DNA from: Myxococcales bacterium
Lineage (GTDB): Bacteria; Myxococcota_A; Polyangia; Haliangiales; Haliangiaceae
Length of the DNA: 64,000 bases
Assembly: GCA_016794525.1 (NCBI GenBank)
Contig: JAEUJY010000144.1
Location: 1-64,000 of the forward strand
Direction of reading: 5' to 3'
In this document: positions 35,186 through 45,455 of the stretch, piece by piece
Layout of the letters: the number at the start of each line of letters is the position of its first letter
How positions within the stretch are numbered: position 1 is the first letter of the stretch
The notes under the pieces: generated by a model
Told to the model about the DNA's origin: nothing
Database searches by the model: none
The model's input: the letters and a program-made list of their open reading frames with translations, nothing else
Position numbers and translations under genes: made by a program

Positions 35186-37754
35186 CTACCCCGCGGTCGC
35201 GCCGAGGCCGCGACCGCCGCGCTTGAGCAGCTCCGCGGCGGCGACGTAGGCCAGCGTGATGCCGAGCAGCGCGGCCACCAGGTGCGCCGGCGGCGCGACG
35301 AAGCCGAGCAGCGTCGCGCCCGGCAGGTACGGGATGGCGCAGGTCAGCGGGATCAAGGCCAGCGTCGACCACAGCAGCACCCGCCCCGGCCGGCTGCGGT
35401 ACAGCGGCCGGTGGGTCCGCACCACCAGCGCGATCGCCAGCTCGGTCAAGAGCGACTCGATGAACCAGCCGGTGCGGAACAGCGCCGGCCCGGCGGCGAA
35501 CCCGAACCACAGCAACGCGAACGTGGCGGCGTCGAACAGCGAGCTGAGCACGCCGAAGCGCAGCATGAAGCCGAGGATGAAGCCCATGTGCCAGCGCCGC
35601 GGGCGCGCCACCAGCTCGGGATCGACCGCGTCGTCGGCCAGGCCGATCGCCGGGATGTCGGACAGCAGGTTGTTGAGCAGGATCTGGCCGGCCAGCAGCG
35701 GCAGGAACGGCAGGATCAGCGACGCCGCGGCCATGCTGATCATGTTGCCGAGGTTGGCGCTCATCGTCGTCAGCACGTACTTGAGCGTGTTGGCGAAGGT
35801 GCGCCGCCCGGCCTCGACGCCGCGGCGGATCACGTCGAGGTCGGCCTCGAGCAGCACGAAGTCGGCGGCGGCCCGCGCCACGTCGACCGCGCCCTCGACC
35901 GACAGGCTGGTGTCGGCGGCGTGCATCGCCGGCGCGTCGTTGATGCCGTCGCCGAGGAAGCCGACGACGTGGCCGGCGCGGCGCAGCGCGGCGATCACCC
36001 GCAGCTTCTGATCGGGATCGACCTCGGCGAACAGGTCGGCGCGCTCGACCGCGCGGGTCAGGCCGTCGGGATCGAGCGCCGCCACGTCGCGGCCGGTCAG
36101 GAGCCGGCTGGCGTCGAGCCCGACCGCGGCGGCGACGTGGCGGGTCACCAGCGCGCTGTCGCCGCTGATGATCTTGACGGTCACGCCGAGCTCGACCAGC
36201 GCCGCGATCGCCGCCGCCGCGCCCGGCTTAGGGTGATCGGTGAAGGTCAGGAACCCGGCGAAGGTCAGCTCGGCCTCGGCGGCCCGGTCGATCGTCGCGT
36301 CGGCCGGCAGGTCGCGGGTGGCCACCGCGATCACCCGGGTGCCGGCCGCGGCCCAGGCCTGGTAGCGCGCCCGCAGCGCGGCCCGCGCCGCGTCGTCGAG
36401 CGCCGCGCCGTCGGCGCCGCGGCTGCAGCACGCCAGCACCGCGTCGACCGCGCCCTTGCAGATCAGCCGGACCCCGCCGGGGGGTCGCGACCGCGACGCT
36501 CAGCCGCTTGCGCGCGAAGTCGTAGGGAAGCTCGGTGACCTTGGCCGGCTGGTCGGCGGCGCCGCCGCCCGCGAGGATCGCCGCGTCGAGCGGGTTGGTG
36601 AAGCCGGCCTGCAGCGCCGCGTTGGTGTAGGCCAGCGCGCCCACCGCCGGCGCCGGCGCGCCGTCGGGCCCGAACGCTCCGGCCAGCGCCACGTCGCCGG
36701 CGGTGAGCGTGCCGGTCTTGTCGGTGCACAGCACGTCCATGCTGCCGAGGTTCTCGATCGCCTCGAGCCGCCGCACCAGCACGCCGCGCTTGGCCATCAG
36801 CTGCGCGCCGCGCGCCAGGTTGACGCTGACGATCGCGGGCAGGAGCTCCGGGCTCAGGCCGACCGCCAGCGCGATCGCGAACAGGAGCGTCGTGATCGGC
36901 GGGCGCCCGAGGATCACGTTGATCGCGAACACCGCCAGCGCGACCACCAGCATCGTCGTCGTCAGCAGGTAGCCGAAGTGGCGCAGCGAGCGCTGGAACT
37001 CGGTCTCGGGCCGGGCCTCGGCCAGCCGGTGGGCGATCGCGCCCAGCTCCGACGCGGTGCCGGTCGCGACCACCAGCCCGGTCGCCGAGCCGCTGCGCAC
37101 GTCGCAGCCGCGGTAGACCGCGCTGGCCCGCTCGGCCAGGCGCGCGTCGGCCGCCACCGCCGCCGCCCGCTTCTCGGCCGGGAAGCTCTCGCCGGTCAGC
37201 GCGGCCTCGTTGACGAAGCAGTCGCTGGCGCTGACCACCCGCAGATCCGCCGGCACGATGCTGCCCGCCGACAGCACGACCAGATCGCCGGGCACCAGCG
37301 CGTGGGTCGGCACCGGCCGCGGCGCGCCGTCGCGGATCGCGGTGGCGTGCAGCTGGACCCGGGCGCTGAGCACCGCGGCGGCGCGCTCGGCCGCGTACTC
37401 GCGCGAGTAGCCGAACGCGGTGGAGGCCGCGAAGATCACGGTGACGATCACCGCGTCGACCCACGCCGCGGTGGCGAGCGACGCCGCCGCCGCGAACACC
37501 AGCAAGAGCAACAGCGGGTTGCGCAGCTGCCGCCACAGGACCGCGCGTCGGGTGACCGCGGCCTTGGCCTGCAGCGTGTTGGGCCCGTAGCGCCGCAGCC
37601 GGGCCTCGGCCTCGGCGGCGGTGAGGCCGGCGCCGTCGGTGTCGAGGGCGCGCGCGACCTCGGCGACCGCGAGCGACCACCACGCCCCACGCAGCGGCGG
37701 CGGGCGTCGGGGCGGCGGCGCGCGCAGCGACACGCGGGGCGCGAGGCGGTGCAC
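35186..37754 (-). pseudogene. Mg2+-translocating P-type ATPase (MgtA-like), interrupted by a frameshift
   Basis: Two reading frames together make one complete P-type ATPase. The first, from a GTG at 37754, has the cation-ATPase N terminus, membrane helices, NEAALTGESFPAEKR and the phosphorylation site CTDKTGTLTAG. After KRLSVAVATP (about residue 424) the frame fails. The second frame resumes with RLICKGAVDAVL and contains GDGINDAPAMHAADTSLSVEGAVDVARAAADFVLLE and the C-terminal helices ending at 35186. The break is at a run of six G (36479-36484), where five would restore the frame. The GLADDAVDPELVARPRRWHMGFI segment is typical of MgtA-type transporters. Either the gene is broken, the base is a sequencing error, or slippage makes the protein. 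Confidence 0.85.
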
Positions 37755-37830
37755 GCCCGCCAGCGAAGCATCGATCGTGCCCGCGCGGAGCTAGCGCCCG
37801 GCGCCGCGTCGGCGCAGGACCTGCGCGATC

Positions 37831-37868
37831 GCTGCGCGCGCTCACGCTCGCTGCGCGCGCTCACGCTC
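37831..37868. repeat. Two tandem 19-bp units in a divergent promoter region
   Basis: GCTGCGCGCGCTCACGCTC occurs at 37831-37849 and again at 37850-37868. The pair lies between the MgtA-like start (37754) and the HlyD-like start (37914), so it could influence either promoter. Confidence 0.7.
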
Positions 37869-37913
37869 GCGGCGCGGGTCGCGCGTGGCGCGACGGTTGC
37901 AGTCTCCCGGGGC

Positions 37914-39116
37914 ATGTCGGCCAAGCGACCCACGCGCTGGCGCACCTGGACCGTGATCGCGCTCCTGCTCGCCGGCGTGGCCGGCTATGCCGTCTACGCG
38001 CGGCTGCGCCCGGTGACCGTGACCGTGGCGCCCGTCGTGCGCGGCCGCGCGGTCGAGGCGGTCTACGCGACCGGCACGGTCGAGCCGATCGAGCGCGTCG
38101 TGGTGAAGGCGCGCCTGAGCGAGCACGTCGCGCGGATCCTGGTGAAGGAAGGCGACGCGGTCACCGCCGGCCAGCTGCTCGCCGAGCTCGACAACCCGGT
38201 GCGCGCGTTCGCGCTGCGCCAGGGCCAGGCCCAGCTCGGGCGCGCCCAGGCCCAGGCCGGCGCGCGGTCGCCGCAGCTCGCCGGGCTGGCTGCCCAGGTC
38301 CGCGGCCTCGAGGCCCAGCTCGACCAGGCCCGCCTCGAGCTCGATCGCACGACCCGGCTGGCGCGCACCGCGGCGGTGCCGCAGGCCGAGCTCGACGCCG
38401 CGCGGGCCAAGGTCGCGCTGCTCGACGCCCAGGTCCAGGCCGCCGCCGAGCAGCTGCGCTCGGCCAAGGTCGATCTCTCCGCCACCCGCGATCAGCTCGC
38501 CGCCCAGGTCGGCTCGCTGGCCGCCGAGCTCGGCGAGGGCGCGGTCACGTCGCCGCTGGCCGGCGTCGTGCTGCGGCGGGACGTCGAGCCGGGCGAGGTG
38601 GTCGCGCAGAACCAGGCGATGTTCGAGGTGGCCGACACCCGCACCCTGCTGATCGAGCTGCACGTCGACGAGGCCGACATCGCGCGGATCAACGACGGGC
38701 CCACCCCCACCGCCGCCGCGCTGTCGTTCTACGCGTTCCCCGGCCAGGCGTTCGCCGGCACGGTCGCCGAGATCCTGCCCGAGCCGGATCGGATCCGCCG
38801 CGCCTACACGGTGCGGGTGCGGCTCGATCAGCCGATCGCCGGGCTGCGGGTGGGCATGACCGCCGAGGCCAACCTGATCGTCTCCCGCAAGGACGACGCC
38901 GTGCTGGTGCCGATCGAGGCCCTCGACCGGGGCCACGCGTGGTTCGCGGTCGACGGCCGCGCCGTGCGCCGCCCGGTCACGATCGGCATTCGCGGCCTGA
39001 CCGACGCCGAGGTCACCGCCGGCGCCGCCGCCGGCGATCAGGCGATCGTCGACGCGGTCGCGCGTGGCGTCGGCGCCGGCGACCGGATCCGCGCCGTGCC
39101 GCGAGCCCGGCCATGA
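37914..39116 (+). CDS. HlyD/MacA-like membrane fusion (periplasmic adaptor) protein
   Basis: The 400-residue protein has an N-terminal membrane anchor (WTVIALLLAGVAGYAVYARL, about 12-31), a biotinyl-lipoyl-type barrel-sandwich half (VEAVYATGTVEPIERVVVKARLSEHVARILVKEGDAVTAGQLLAELDN) and a long coiled-coil hairpin (about 105-200). The second lipoyl half follows (AVTSPLAGVVLRRDVEPGEVVAQNQAMFEVAD), then beta-barrel and membrane-proximal domains. Such adaptors link an inner-membrane pump to an outer-membrane channel. Its stop overlaps the permease start (ATGA), so with the next two genes it forms a MacAB-like export system. No TolC-like gene is present. The substrate is unknown. Confidence 0.9.
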   Translation: MSAKRPTRWRTWTVIALLLAGVAGYAVYARLRPVTVTVAPVVRGRAVEAVYATGTVEPIERVVVKARLSEHVARILVKEGDAVTAGQLLAELDNPVRAFALRQGQAQLGRAQAQAGARSPQLAGLAAQVRGLEAQLDQARLELDRTTRLARTAAVPQAELDAARAKVALLDAQVQAAAEQLRSAKVDLSATRDQLAAQVGSLAAELGEGAVTSPLAGVVLRRDVEPGEVVAQNQAMFEVADTRTLLIELHVDEADIARINDGPTPTAAALSFYAFPGQAFAGTVAEILPEPDRIRRAYTVRVRLDQPIAGLRVGMTAEANLIVSRKDDAVLVPIEALDRGHAWFAVDGRAVRRPVTIGIRGLTDAEVTAGAAAGDQAIVDAVARGVGAGDRIRAVPRARP

Positions 39117-40365
39117 GGGCCGAGCTGTTCATCGCGTGGCGCCAGCTGTGGCACCGCAAGCTGCTCAACGGCATCGCGGTGCTCGGCGTGACGCTGGGCG
39201 TGCTGACGCTGATCGCGATCACCGGGATCATGCGCGGCTTCCAGACCAAGTTCCTCGACACCGTGCTGCAGATCAGCCCGCACGTCGTGATGTTCGACAC
39301 CAGCCTCGGCCAGCCCGCGCCGGTGGTGGATCAGCTGCTCGGCGGCGACCGCCGCGCCACCAGGATCGTCCGCCAGACCAGCACCGATCGCCAGCGGCGG
39401 ATCGCCCGCCCCGGCGAGACCGTCGCCGCCATCCGCGCCCTGCCCGGCGTGACCGCCGCGGCGCCGCTGGTGGTCGGCAGCGCGGTGGCGTCGGCCGGCA
39501 GCAAGACCCTGCCGGTCGAGCTGCGCGGCATCGACCCCGCGGTCCAGGACGCGGTCACGCCGCTGCGGCGGTTCGTCGTCGCCGGCGGGTTCGTCGAGCT
39601 GGGCGGCGCGGTCGACGGCGCGATGATCGGCTACCAGCTCGCGGCGCAGCTCGGCGTCGGCGTCGGCGACTCGCTGGGCTGCGTCGCCGGCCAGGGCGAA
39701 CGCGTCAACCTGCGCGTGGTCGCGCTGTTCGACACCGGCGTCGCCGGCCTCGACAAGGGCCGGATCTACGTGCCGACCCGCCTGGCCCAGACCATCCTCG
39801 GCCGCCCCGACGTGATCGATCGCATCGAGCTGCGGCTGGCCGATCCCGATCGAGCGCCCGGCACGACCACGCAGCTCGAGGCGCTGTTCGGCTACGACGC
39901 CGAGAGCTGGCAGGAGACCAACGCCAGCATGCTCGGGGTGTTCGATCAGCAGAACCTGATCACCGGCCTCATCATCGGCGCGGTGCTGGTGGTGGGCGGG
40001 TTCGGCATCCTGTCGATCCAGATCATGATCGTGCTCGAGAAGCGCCGCGACATCGCGCTGCTCAAGAGCGTCGGCTACTCGTCGAAGAGCGTGCTGGCGG
40101 TGTTCCTGCTCGAGGGCGGCGTCGTCGCCGTGGTCGGCGCCGCGATCGGCGCCGGGCTCGGCCACCTGGTCTTGACCGCGATGCGCTCGCTCGACAGCGC
40201 CTCGGGCATGGGCTACTCCAGGCCGTCGACGTTCGCGATCTACGAGCGGCCCAGCGTCTACCTGATGGCGTTCGGGTTCGCGGTCGGGGTCGGCCTCCTG
40301 GCCAGCCTCATCCCGGCGTGGCGGGCGTCGCGGGTCGAGCCGGTCGACGTGCTGCGAGGGGCGTC

Positions 40366-40369
<4 letters not shown>
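39113..40369 (+). CDS. FtsX/MacB-type ABC transporter permease
   Basis: The 418-residue protein has one N-terminal membrane helix (KLLNGIAVLGVTLGVLTLIAITGI, about 16-38), a large periplasmic MacB_PCD-like domain, and three C-terminal helices (LITGLIIGAVLVVGGFGILSIQIMI, LAVFLLEGGVVAVVGAAIGAGLGHLVL, VYLMAFGFAVGVGLLASLIPAW). The segment EKRRDIALLKSVGYSSKSV and the ending RVEPVDVLRG are family signatures. The overlaps with both neighbours (ATGA, GTGA) show a coupled operon. Such permeases perform mechanotransmission or lipoprotein release. With an HlyD-like adaptor, export across the envelope is most likely. Confidence 0.92.
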
Positions 40370-41091
<722 letters not shown>

Positions 41092-41092
41092 G

Positions 41093-42046
41093 CTAGCCGC
41101 TGGACGCGTCGAGGCGGCGCGCCCAGTCGGGCGGCGTCGGGGTCGGGTGGTAGTCCGCGTCGAGGCGGCGTAGCCCGCGCGCGTCATGGACCCAGCACTC
41201 GAGCTCGCGCAACCACAGCTCGTGCAGGTGCGCCCGGGCCTGGCCTTCGTGGACGAACACGAACCTGATGTGCTCGACCGGCTCGGGCTCGCCCGGGTTC
41301 AACCGGTAGTGCCGGCGCAAGGTCGCCGCGTTCAGCATGCGCAGCTGCGGCACCTCGACGCCGTCGGCCACCACCACGTGCAGCGTGCGGTCGTGCGCCG
41401 TGTACGCGCCCTTGGCGTCGTCCAGCATCCACTGGTCGATCTGCTGGATGAAGCCGCCGGTGTACGACACCCCCATCCGCTCGTGCCCGACCTTGGCCAC
41501 CGCGTACGCCTCCGCCGGGTCGGTGATCCCCAAGTCGTGGAATTGCACGAACGTCGTGTCGTCGGGCAGCCGGATCGTCCGCCACGGCCCGAAGTCCAGC
41601 CACCGCCGCGACACGAGGTGGTCGTGCCCGACGCCGCGGAACGCGCAGCCCCAGCCGTGATCGATGTGGCCACGCGAGAACGACCACCGATCGTAGTCAG
41701 CCTCGATCCACTCGTCGAAGAAGACCGAACCGAGGCCCACCACGCATGGGCGTCCACCGACCCTCAGGAGGGTCTCCGCAACCCGCAACTCAGGGACGAA
41801 GTGGCTCACGACGACCAGGTCGCTCCGGCGCCGATACCCAAGGCTCACCTTGTCGGTTCGCCATTTTGCGCGGGCATCGTTGCGTGCGGCAAGCATGGTT
41901 GCAACCCAGTCAGTCCCCATCGGCGCGACCTCGAACTCCAAGAGCATGGCCTGGGGAGGCTCGTCCGCATACGGAGACTGCTGCGCGAGTTCGCGAAGGA
42001 CCTGCGCGCTCTCCTTGCTCTGAATGGATGCAGTGAAGCGAATCAC
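41093..42046 (-). CDS. Hypothetical protein paired with a nuclease-like gene (possible immunity partner)
   Basis: The 317-residue protein has no recognised domain. It begins MIRFTASIQSKESAQVLREL, has strands such as AMLLEFEVAPMGTDWVATML and RSDLVVVSHFVPELRVAETLLRVGG, and ends with HIRFVFVHEGQARAHLHELWLRELECWVHD. There is no signal peptide or membrane segment, so it is probably cytoplasmic. The GTG at 42046 overlaps the stop of the nuclease-like gene (GTGA), so the two are translated together. The first part of the gene, 41.8-42.05 kb, is visibly more A/T-rich than its surroundings. This pairing and composition fit a toxin-immunity cassette gained by transfer, but neither activity has been shown. 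Confidence 0.75.
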   Translation of the reverse strand: MIRFTASIQSKESAQVLRELAQQSPYADEPPQAMLLEFEVAPMGTDWVATMLAARNDARAKWRTDKVSLGYRRRSDLVVVSHFVPELRVAETLLRVGGRPCVVGLGSVFFDEWIEADYDRWSFSRGHIDHGWGCAFRGVGHDHLVSRRWLDFGPWRTIRLPDDTTFVQFHDLGITDPAEAYAVAKVGHERMGVSYTGGFIQQIDQWMLDDAKGAYTAHDRTLHVVVADGVEVPQLRMLNAATLRRHYRLNPGEPEPVEHIRFVFVHEGQARAHLHELWLRELECWVHDARGLRRLDADYHPTPTPPDWARRLDASSG

Positions 42047-42462
42047 CGCGACTCTCCGAGTTCAAGAATAGCCGCCCGAGCCGCTTGCGCACTCCCGACG
42101 CGACTCAACCTCCCGTCGCGCGTGTAGTACTCGACGCTGACACGGCCAGACACATCCGGATCGTCCAGAACAGCCGCAAACTTGCCCAGGTTGACCTTGG
42201 CGCCCTCTGGGTCGGTGAACACGTACCGAACCTTCTTGATGTGTGGCGCCTTTGCGCCCGGCTCGATGTTCCCGCGGACCATGTCGAGGTACGCGCCGAG
42301 TTGGCCCATGTCGATCTCGCTCGGCCCCGCTTTTACCTCGACCGCGGTCGCGCCGTCGACTCCATCGATCACCCGCTTCTCGATCTTACCGGCGTTCTCG
42401 CCGTCGCTCCGCTTCACCAGCGCCTCGACGTGGGCCTTGGCGTTCGGCGCCTTGCGGCCCAT
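42043..42462 (-). CDS. Small PD-(D/E)XK nuclease-like protein (possible toxin domain)
   Basis: From the ATG at 42462 the protein has 139 residues: GRKAPNAKAHVEALVKRSDG, then EKRVIDGVDGATAVEVKAGPSEIDMGQLGAYLDMV and KKVRYVFTDPEGAKVNLGKF. The VIDG...AVEVKAG arrangement fits a PD-(D/E)XK nuclease core (Asp, then Glu-x-Lys). Toxin C-terminal domains are often of this kind. The reading frame is open further upstream (RHQLLRKGTLTKAWH), where it overlaps the end of the Gly-rich lipoprotein gene in the -1 frame. It may therefore be the C-terminal remnant or split-off part of a larger effector. Base composition is A/T-richer than the neighbours. No strong ribosome-binding site is seen before the ATG. 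Confidence 0.65.
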   Translation of the reverse strand: MGRKAPNAKAHVEALVKRSDGENAGKIEKRVIDGVDGATAVEVKAGPSEIDMGQLGAYLDMVRGNIEPGAKAPHIKKVRYVFTDPEGAKVNLGKFAAVLDDPDVSGRVSVEYYTRDGRLSRVGSAQAARAAILELGESR

Positions 42463-42491
42463 ATGCCAGGCCTTGGTGAGGGTGCCCTTCC

Positions 42492-44780
42492 TCAACAACT
42501 GGTGGCGCTGGCGCACGCACGCGTGGTCTGCAGCGTGCCGTTGGCGCCGTTGGCGCCGTCGTTGCCGTCGCGCTCGGCGCTTGGCGCGTTGGGCGCGTGA
42601 GCGCCGCCGCTGCCGCCGCTGCCCAGCGCGCCGCCGGTGATTGCGCAGTCGTGGGTGACGGTCGAGCCCGGCGTCCAGCCGAGGCCGACCGAGCGGCCGC
42701 CCTGGCCGCCGCCGCCGCCGCCTCCGTGTCCTCCGTGGGCGCCATCGCCGCCGTTTCCCGGCTGTGCGCCGCCCGGGAAAGCGCCACCGGAGTTCCCGGT
42801 GCCACCGCTCTGACCGCGGCCGCCGGTGCCGCCGTCGCCGCCGCGGCCACCGTTGCCGCGCGTGAGTGCGCAACCGGCGATAGTCACCGTGGCATTGCCG
42901 ACCGCAAACACGCCGAACGTGCTGCCGCCGGCCCCTCCACCGCCGCCGCCGCTTCGGGCTGCGCATCCGCCGGCGCCTCCACCGCCTCCACCGCCGCCGT
43001 AGCTGTCGGTGCCGTTGTCGCAGCCACCTGCGCCACCGCCACCTCCACCGCCGCCGCCGTTCTCACCCGTGCCACCCGTGGCGCCGCTGTTGCCATACCA
43101 GTAGCCGTTCGCCAGCGTTGCGCCTGTTCCTGCCGTGCCGCGAGCGCCGTTGGACGCCTCTCCGGTGCCGCCGCTGGTCGTCGGCCCGCAGACACCGACA
43201 CCGCTGCCGCCCTGCCCCGGCGCGCCGAAGCTGCCGTTGCGATACGTGGCTGCGCTGCCGTTGGCCCCGGGCCGCGCGTCGTAGTCGAGCGACAGGACGC
43301 TGCAATCGGTGTCCATCTGGCCGCCCGCGCCGCCTGCTCCGCCGTTCATGCCGCGGCTCGACGGGCTGCTGCTGCACGTGTTGGTGCCCGCGGGCCCAGA
43401 AGCCCCCCGTCCGCTCGAATCGCACGTGGTGTTGTACTCGCGGCCGTCGCCGCCCCGGCCGCCGTTCATGTACGACTGGGTGTCGACGATCACCGCGTCC
43501 TGGCCGTTGCTGCCGGCGGCGCCGGCGGCGCCGTTGCCGCCGGTGATCTGCACGCGCTCGAGGCGGACGGTGGCGGAGTCGACGTGGACGGCGTAGGTCG
43601 AGCGGCCGTTGCCGCCGACCTCGCCGATCGCGGTGGGCCCGGTGATGACCAGGTCGCCCAGCGTCACCGGGACGATCAGGTCGTGGGCGCGGACCGCCAT
43701 GTACTCGCCGTCGCCGCCGGCGGCGTTGTCCTGGGCGCCGACGATCTCGACGCGGTGGCCGGGCGTGGCGTAGCCGTCGCGCTGCCAGCCGAAGTCGTAG
43801 CCGCCCCACACGCTGATGCCGTTCACCAGCACGACCACCTCGTTGTAGGTGCCGGCCTGGACGAAGACGTGGTTGCGCGCGACGGTCGCGGCCCGGACGA
43901 TCCCGTAGCTGATCGTCTGGCACGGCGCGGCCGAGGTCAGCCCGCACGCCGGGGTGTTGGCGCCGCCGCCGGCGACGAAGATGCCGCGGGTCACGTCGCC
44001 GTCGATGCCGTCGCAGTTGGCGTCGCTGTACGTGCCGTCGGGATCGTCGGTGGTGGCCGGCGGCTGGCAGCCGCCCCAGCCGGTGGCGCCCTGGCACGTG
44101 CGCATGCCGGCGCAGGTGGTGCCGAACGGCGTCATGATCGAGCAGCTCTCCATCATGCCCATGTTGGCGGCGCTGCAGTCGCACGCGCCGGAGTTGGGCA
44201 CGCACTGCTTCACGGCGGTGCCGCCGATGACCATGTCGGTGCAGGCGTAGCCGGTCGGGCAGTTCACGGTGCGGCAGTCGCGGCTGCAGTACTTGTCGCC
44301 GTCGGGGTAGGTCAGGCAGCGGTCCATGCCGATCTGCGTGCACTCGCCGTCGCCGGTGCACGGCGAGCACAGCTGGTCGACGACCGGGACGCAGACGTTG
44401 TCGACCTGGCCGGGGTCGATGACGTCGATGACGCCGAAGCAGCCCCAGTCGGTGGGGCAGTCGTCGTTGCACAGCCGGGTGCAGCGGCCACCGGTGCCGA
44501 CGAAGATGCACACCTCGGACTCGCACTCGCTGTTGCCCAGGCACGGCTCGCCGAACGCCTTGCCCGGCACCGCGTCGATCGGGATCGCGTCGACGGTCAC
44601 CGCCGCGTCGACGTCGAGGACGCAGAGGTCGCCGGCGCCGCAGACGTAGCCGGTCGGGCACGGGTTCTGCGCGTCGCACACGCAGGCCTCGGACGCAGGA
44701 TCACAGTTGCCCGCGGGCGTCGACGAGGCACAGCCGAACGCCAGCACTCCCCCCAGGAGCACGACAACGAAGCGATACAT
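42492..44780 (-). CDS. Secreted Gly-rich lipoprotein with Cys-rich and beta-helix-like parts
   Basis: The 762-residue protein has a lipoprotein signal (VVVLLGGVLAFGCASS, lipobox LAFGC). Residues about 20-250 are Cys-rich (CDPASEACVCDAQNPCPTGYVCGAGDLCV, PNSGACDCSAANMG). A pectate-lyase-like region follows (GIFVAGGGANTPACGLTSAAPCQTISYGIVRAA, YNEVVVLVNGISVWGGYDFGW). From about 380 it is Gly-rich (GGNGAAGAAGSNGQ and long GGGG runs), and it ends CASATSC. Such proteins are common on myxobacterial surfaces. The start has TACCGT 6 bases upstream. The stop is followed after 29 bases by the nuclease-like gene's ATG. The function is unknown; anchoring in the outer membrane is inferred. Confidence 0.85.
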   Translation of the reverse strand: MYRFVVVLLGGVLAFGCASSTPAGNCDPASEACVCDAQNPCPTGYVCGAGDLCVLDVDAAVTVDAIPIDAVPGKAFGEPCLGNSECESEVCIFVGTGGRCTRLCNDDCPTDWGCFGVIDVIDPGQVDNVCVPVVDQLCSPCTGDGECTQIGMDRCLTYPDGDKYCSRDCRTVNCPTGYACTDMVIGGTAVKQCVPNSGACDCSAANMGMMESCSIMTPFGTTCAGMRTCQGATGWGGCQPPATTDDPDGTYSDANCDGIDGDVTRGIFVAGGGANTPACGLTSAAPCQTISYGIVRAATVARNHVFVQAGTYNEVVVLVNGISVWGGYDFGWQRDGYATPGHRVEIVGAQDNAAGGDGEYMAVRAHDLIVPVTLGDLVITGPTAIGEVGGNGRSTYAVHVDSATVRLERVQITGGNGAAGAAGSNGQDAVIVDTQSYMNGGRGGDGREYNTTCDSSGRGASGPAGTNTCSSSPSSRGMNGGAGGAGGQMDTDCSVLSLDYDARPGANGSAATYRNGSFGAPGQGGSGVGVCGPTTSGGTGEASNGARGTAGTGATLANGYWYGNSGATGGTGENGGGGGGGGGAGGCDNGTDSYGGGGGGGGAGGCAARSGGGGGGAGGSTFGVFAVGNATVTIAGCALTRGNGGRGGDGGTGGRGQSGGTGNSGGAFPGGAQPGNGGDGAHGGHGGGGGGGQGGRSVGLGWTPGSTVTHDCAITGGALGSGGSGGAHAPNAPSAERDGNDGANGANGTLQTTRACASATSC

Positions 44781-44786
44781 GGAGGC

Positions 44787-44792
44787 ACGGTA
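44787..44792 (-). promoter_or_regulatory. Extended -10 element (TGG-TACCGT) of the Gly-rich lipoprotein gene
   Basis: On the minus strand TACCGT, preceded by TGG, ends 6 bases before the ATG at 44780. This predicts a leaderless transcript and a promoter of its own for this gene. Confidence 0.5.
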
Positions 44793-44867
44793 CCATGAGC
44801 GCGGGTCAGACCGGTCCGGCGTTTCGTGCGGCGACGCGGCGATCCGGGGGGCGAGGTGCGATCGCGG

Positions 44868-45455
44868 TCACAGCCCATCCCACCCGGGCGCACGCACCGT
44901 CGTCGCGCCGGCGACCGCGGGCCGCGCGCCCAGCCACACGGTCGCGGCCGGCGCCTCGACGGCGAGATCGCCGCCGATCCGGGCCAGCGCGCTGGCGTCG
45001 ATGGTCTCGAGCGCGGCCGCCCGCCGCACCGTCGCGTCGCCCGCCACATCGGCGAGCCGCGGCAGCGACAGCGTGGTCAACGCGGCGTCGTCGGTGATCT
45101 CCAGCGCGCCGACCGCGGTCAGCGCCGGCGCGAAGACGCCGGTGACGCCGCCGTTGGCGACCACCGCGAAGCGGCCGCCCACCTGGCGCAGCGCCGGCAG
45201 GCCGACCGAGCTCAGCGCCAGCGTCGGCCCGATCACCAGGTCGCCGTCGACCGACTCGAGCCCGGCCAGCGCCGCGAGATCGATCGGCGCGGCGCTGCGG
45301 ATCGTGAGCGCCGGCAGGCGCGCGCAGCCGCGCAGCGCCGCCAGCTGCTCGGCCGACGCCACCACCACCGGGGCCGTCGGGCACGCGGCCGGGGCCGGCG
45401 CCGCGCCGTGGCGGCAGCCCAGCGCCGTCAGCGCGACGACGGCCCAGCGCCTCAC
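44868..45455 (-). CDS. Lipoprotein with receptor L-domain/LRR-like repeats
   Basis: The 195-residue protein has a lipoprotein signal ([13 protein letters not shown], lipobox LTALGC). It then shows repeats of about 20-24 residues with the pattern [45 protein letters not shown] and [27 protein letters not shown], like the bacterial surface proteins with receptor-L-domain folds. The GTG start overlaps the PdxJ stop (GTGA), which is unusual company for a biosynthetic enzyme. It is probably displayed on the outer membrane and binds something unknown. Confidence 0.78.
   Translation of the reverse strand: MRRWAVVALTALGCRHGAAPAPAACPTAPVVVASAEQLAALRGCARLPALTIRSAAPIDLAALAGLESVDGDLVIGPTLALSSVGLPALRQVGGRFAVVANGGVTGVFAPALTAVGALEITDDAALTTLSLPRLADVAGDATVRRAAALETIDASALARIGGDLAVEAPAATVWLGARPAVAGATTVRAPGWDGL

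Noticed and set aside
42597-44798. Plus-strand frame over the Gly-rich lipoprotein
   Set aside because: Ala/Arg/Val-rich shadow opposite a gene with a signal peptide, lipobox and Cys-rich domains.
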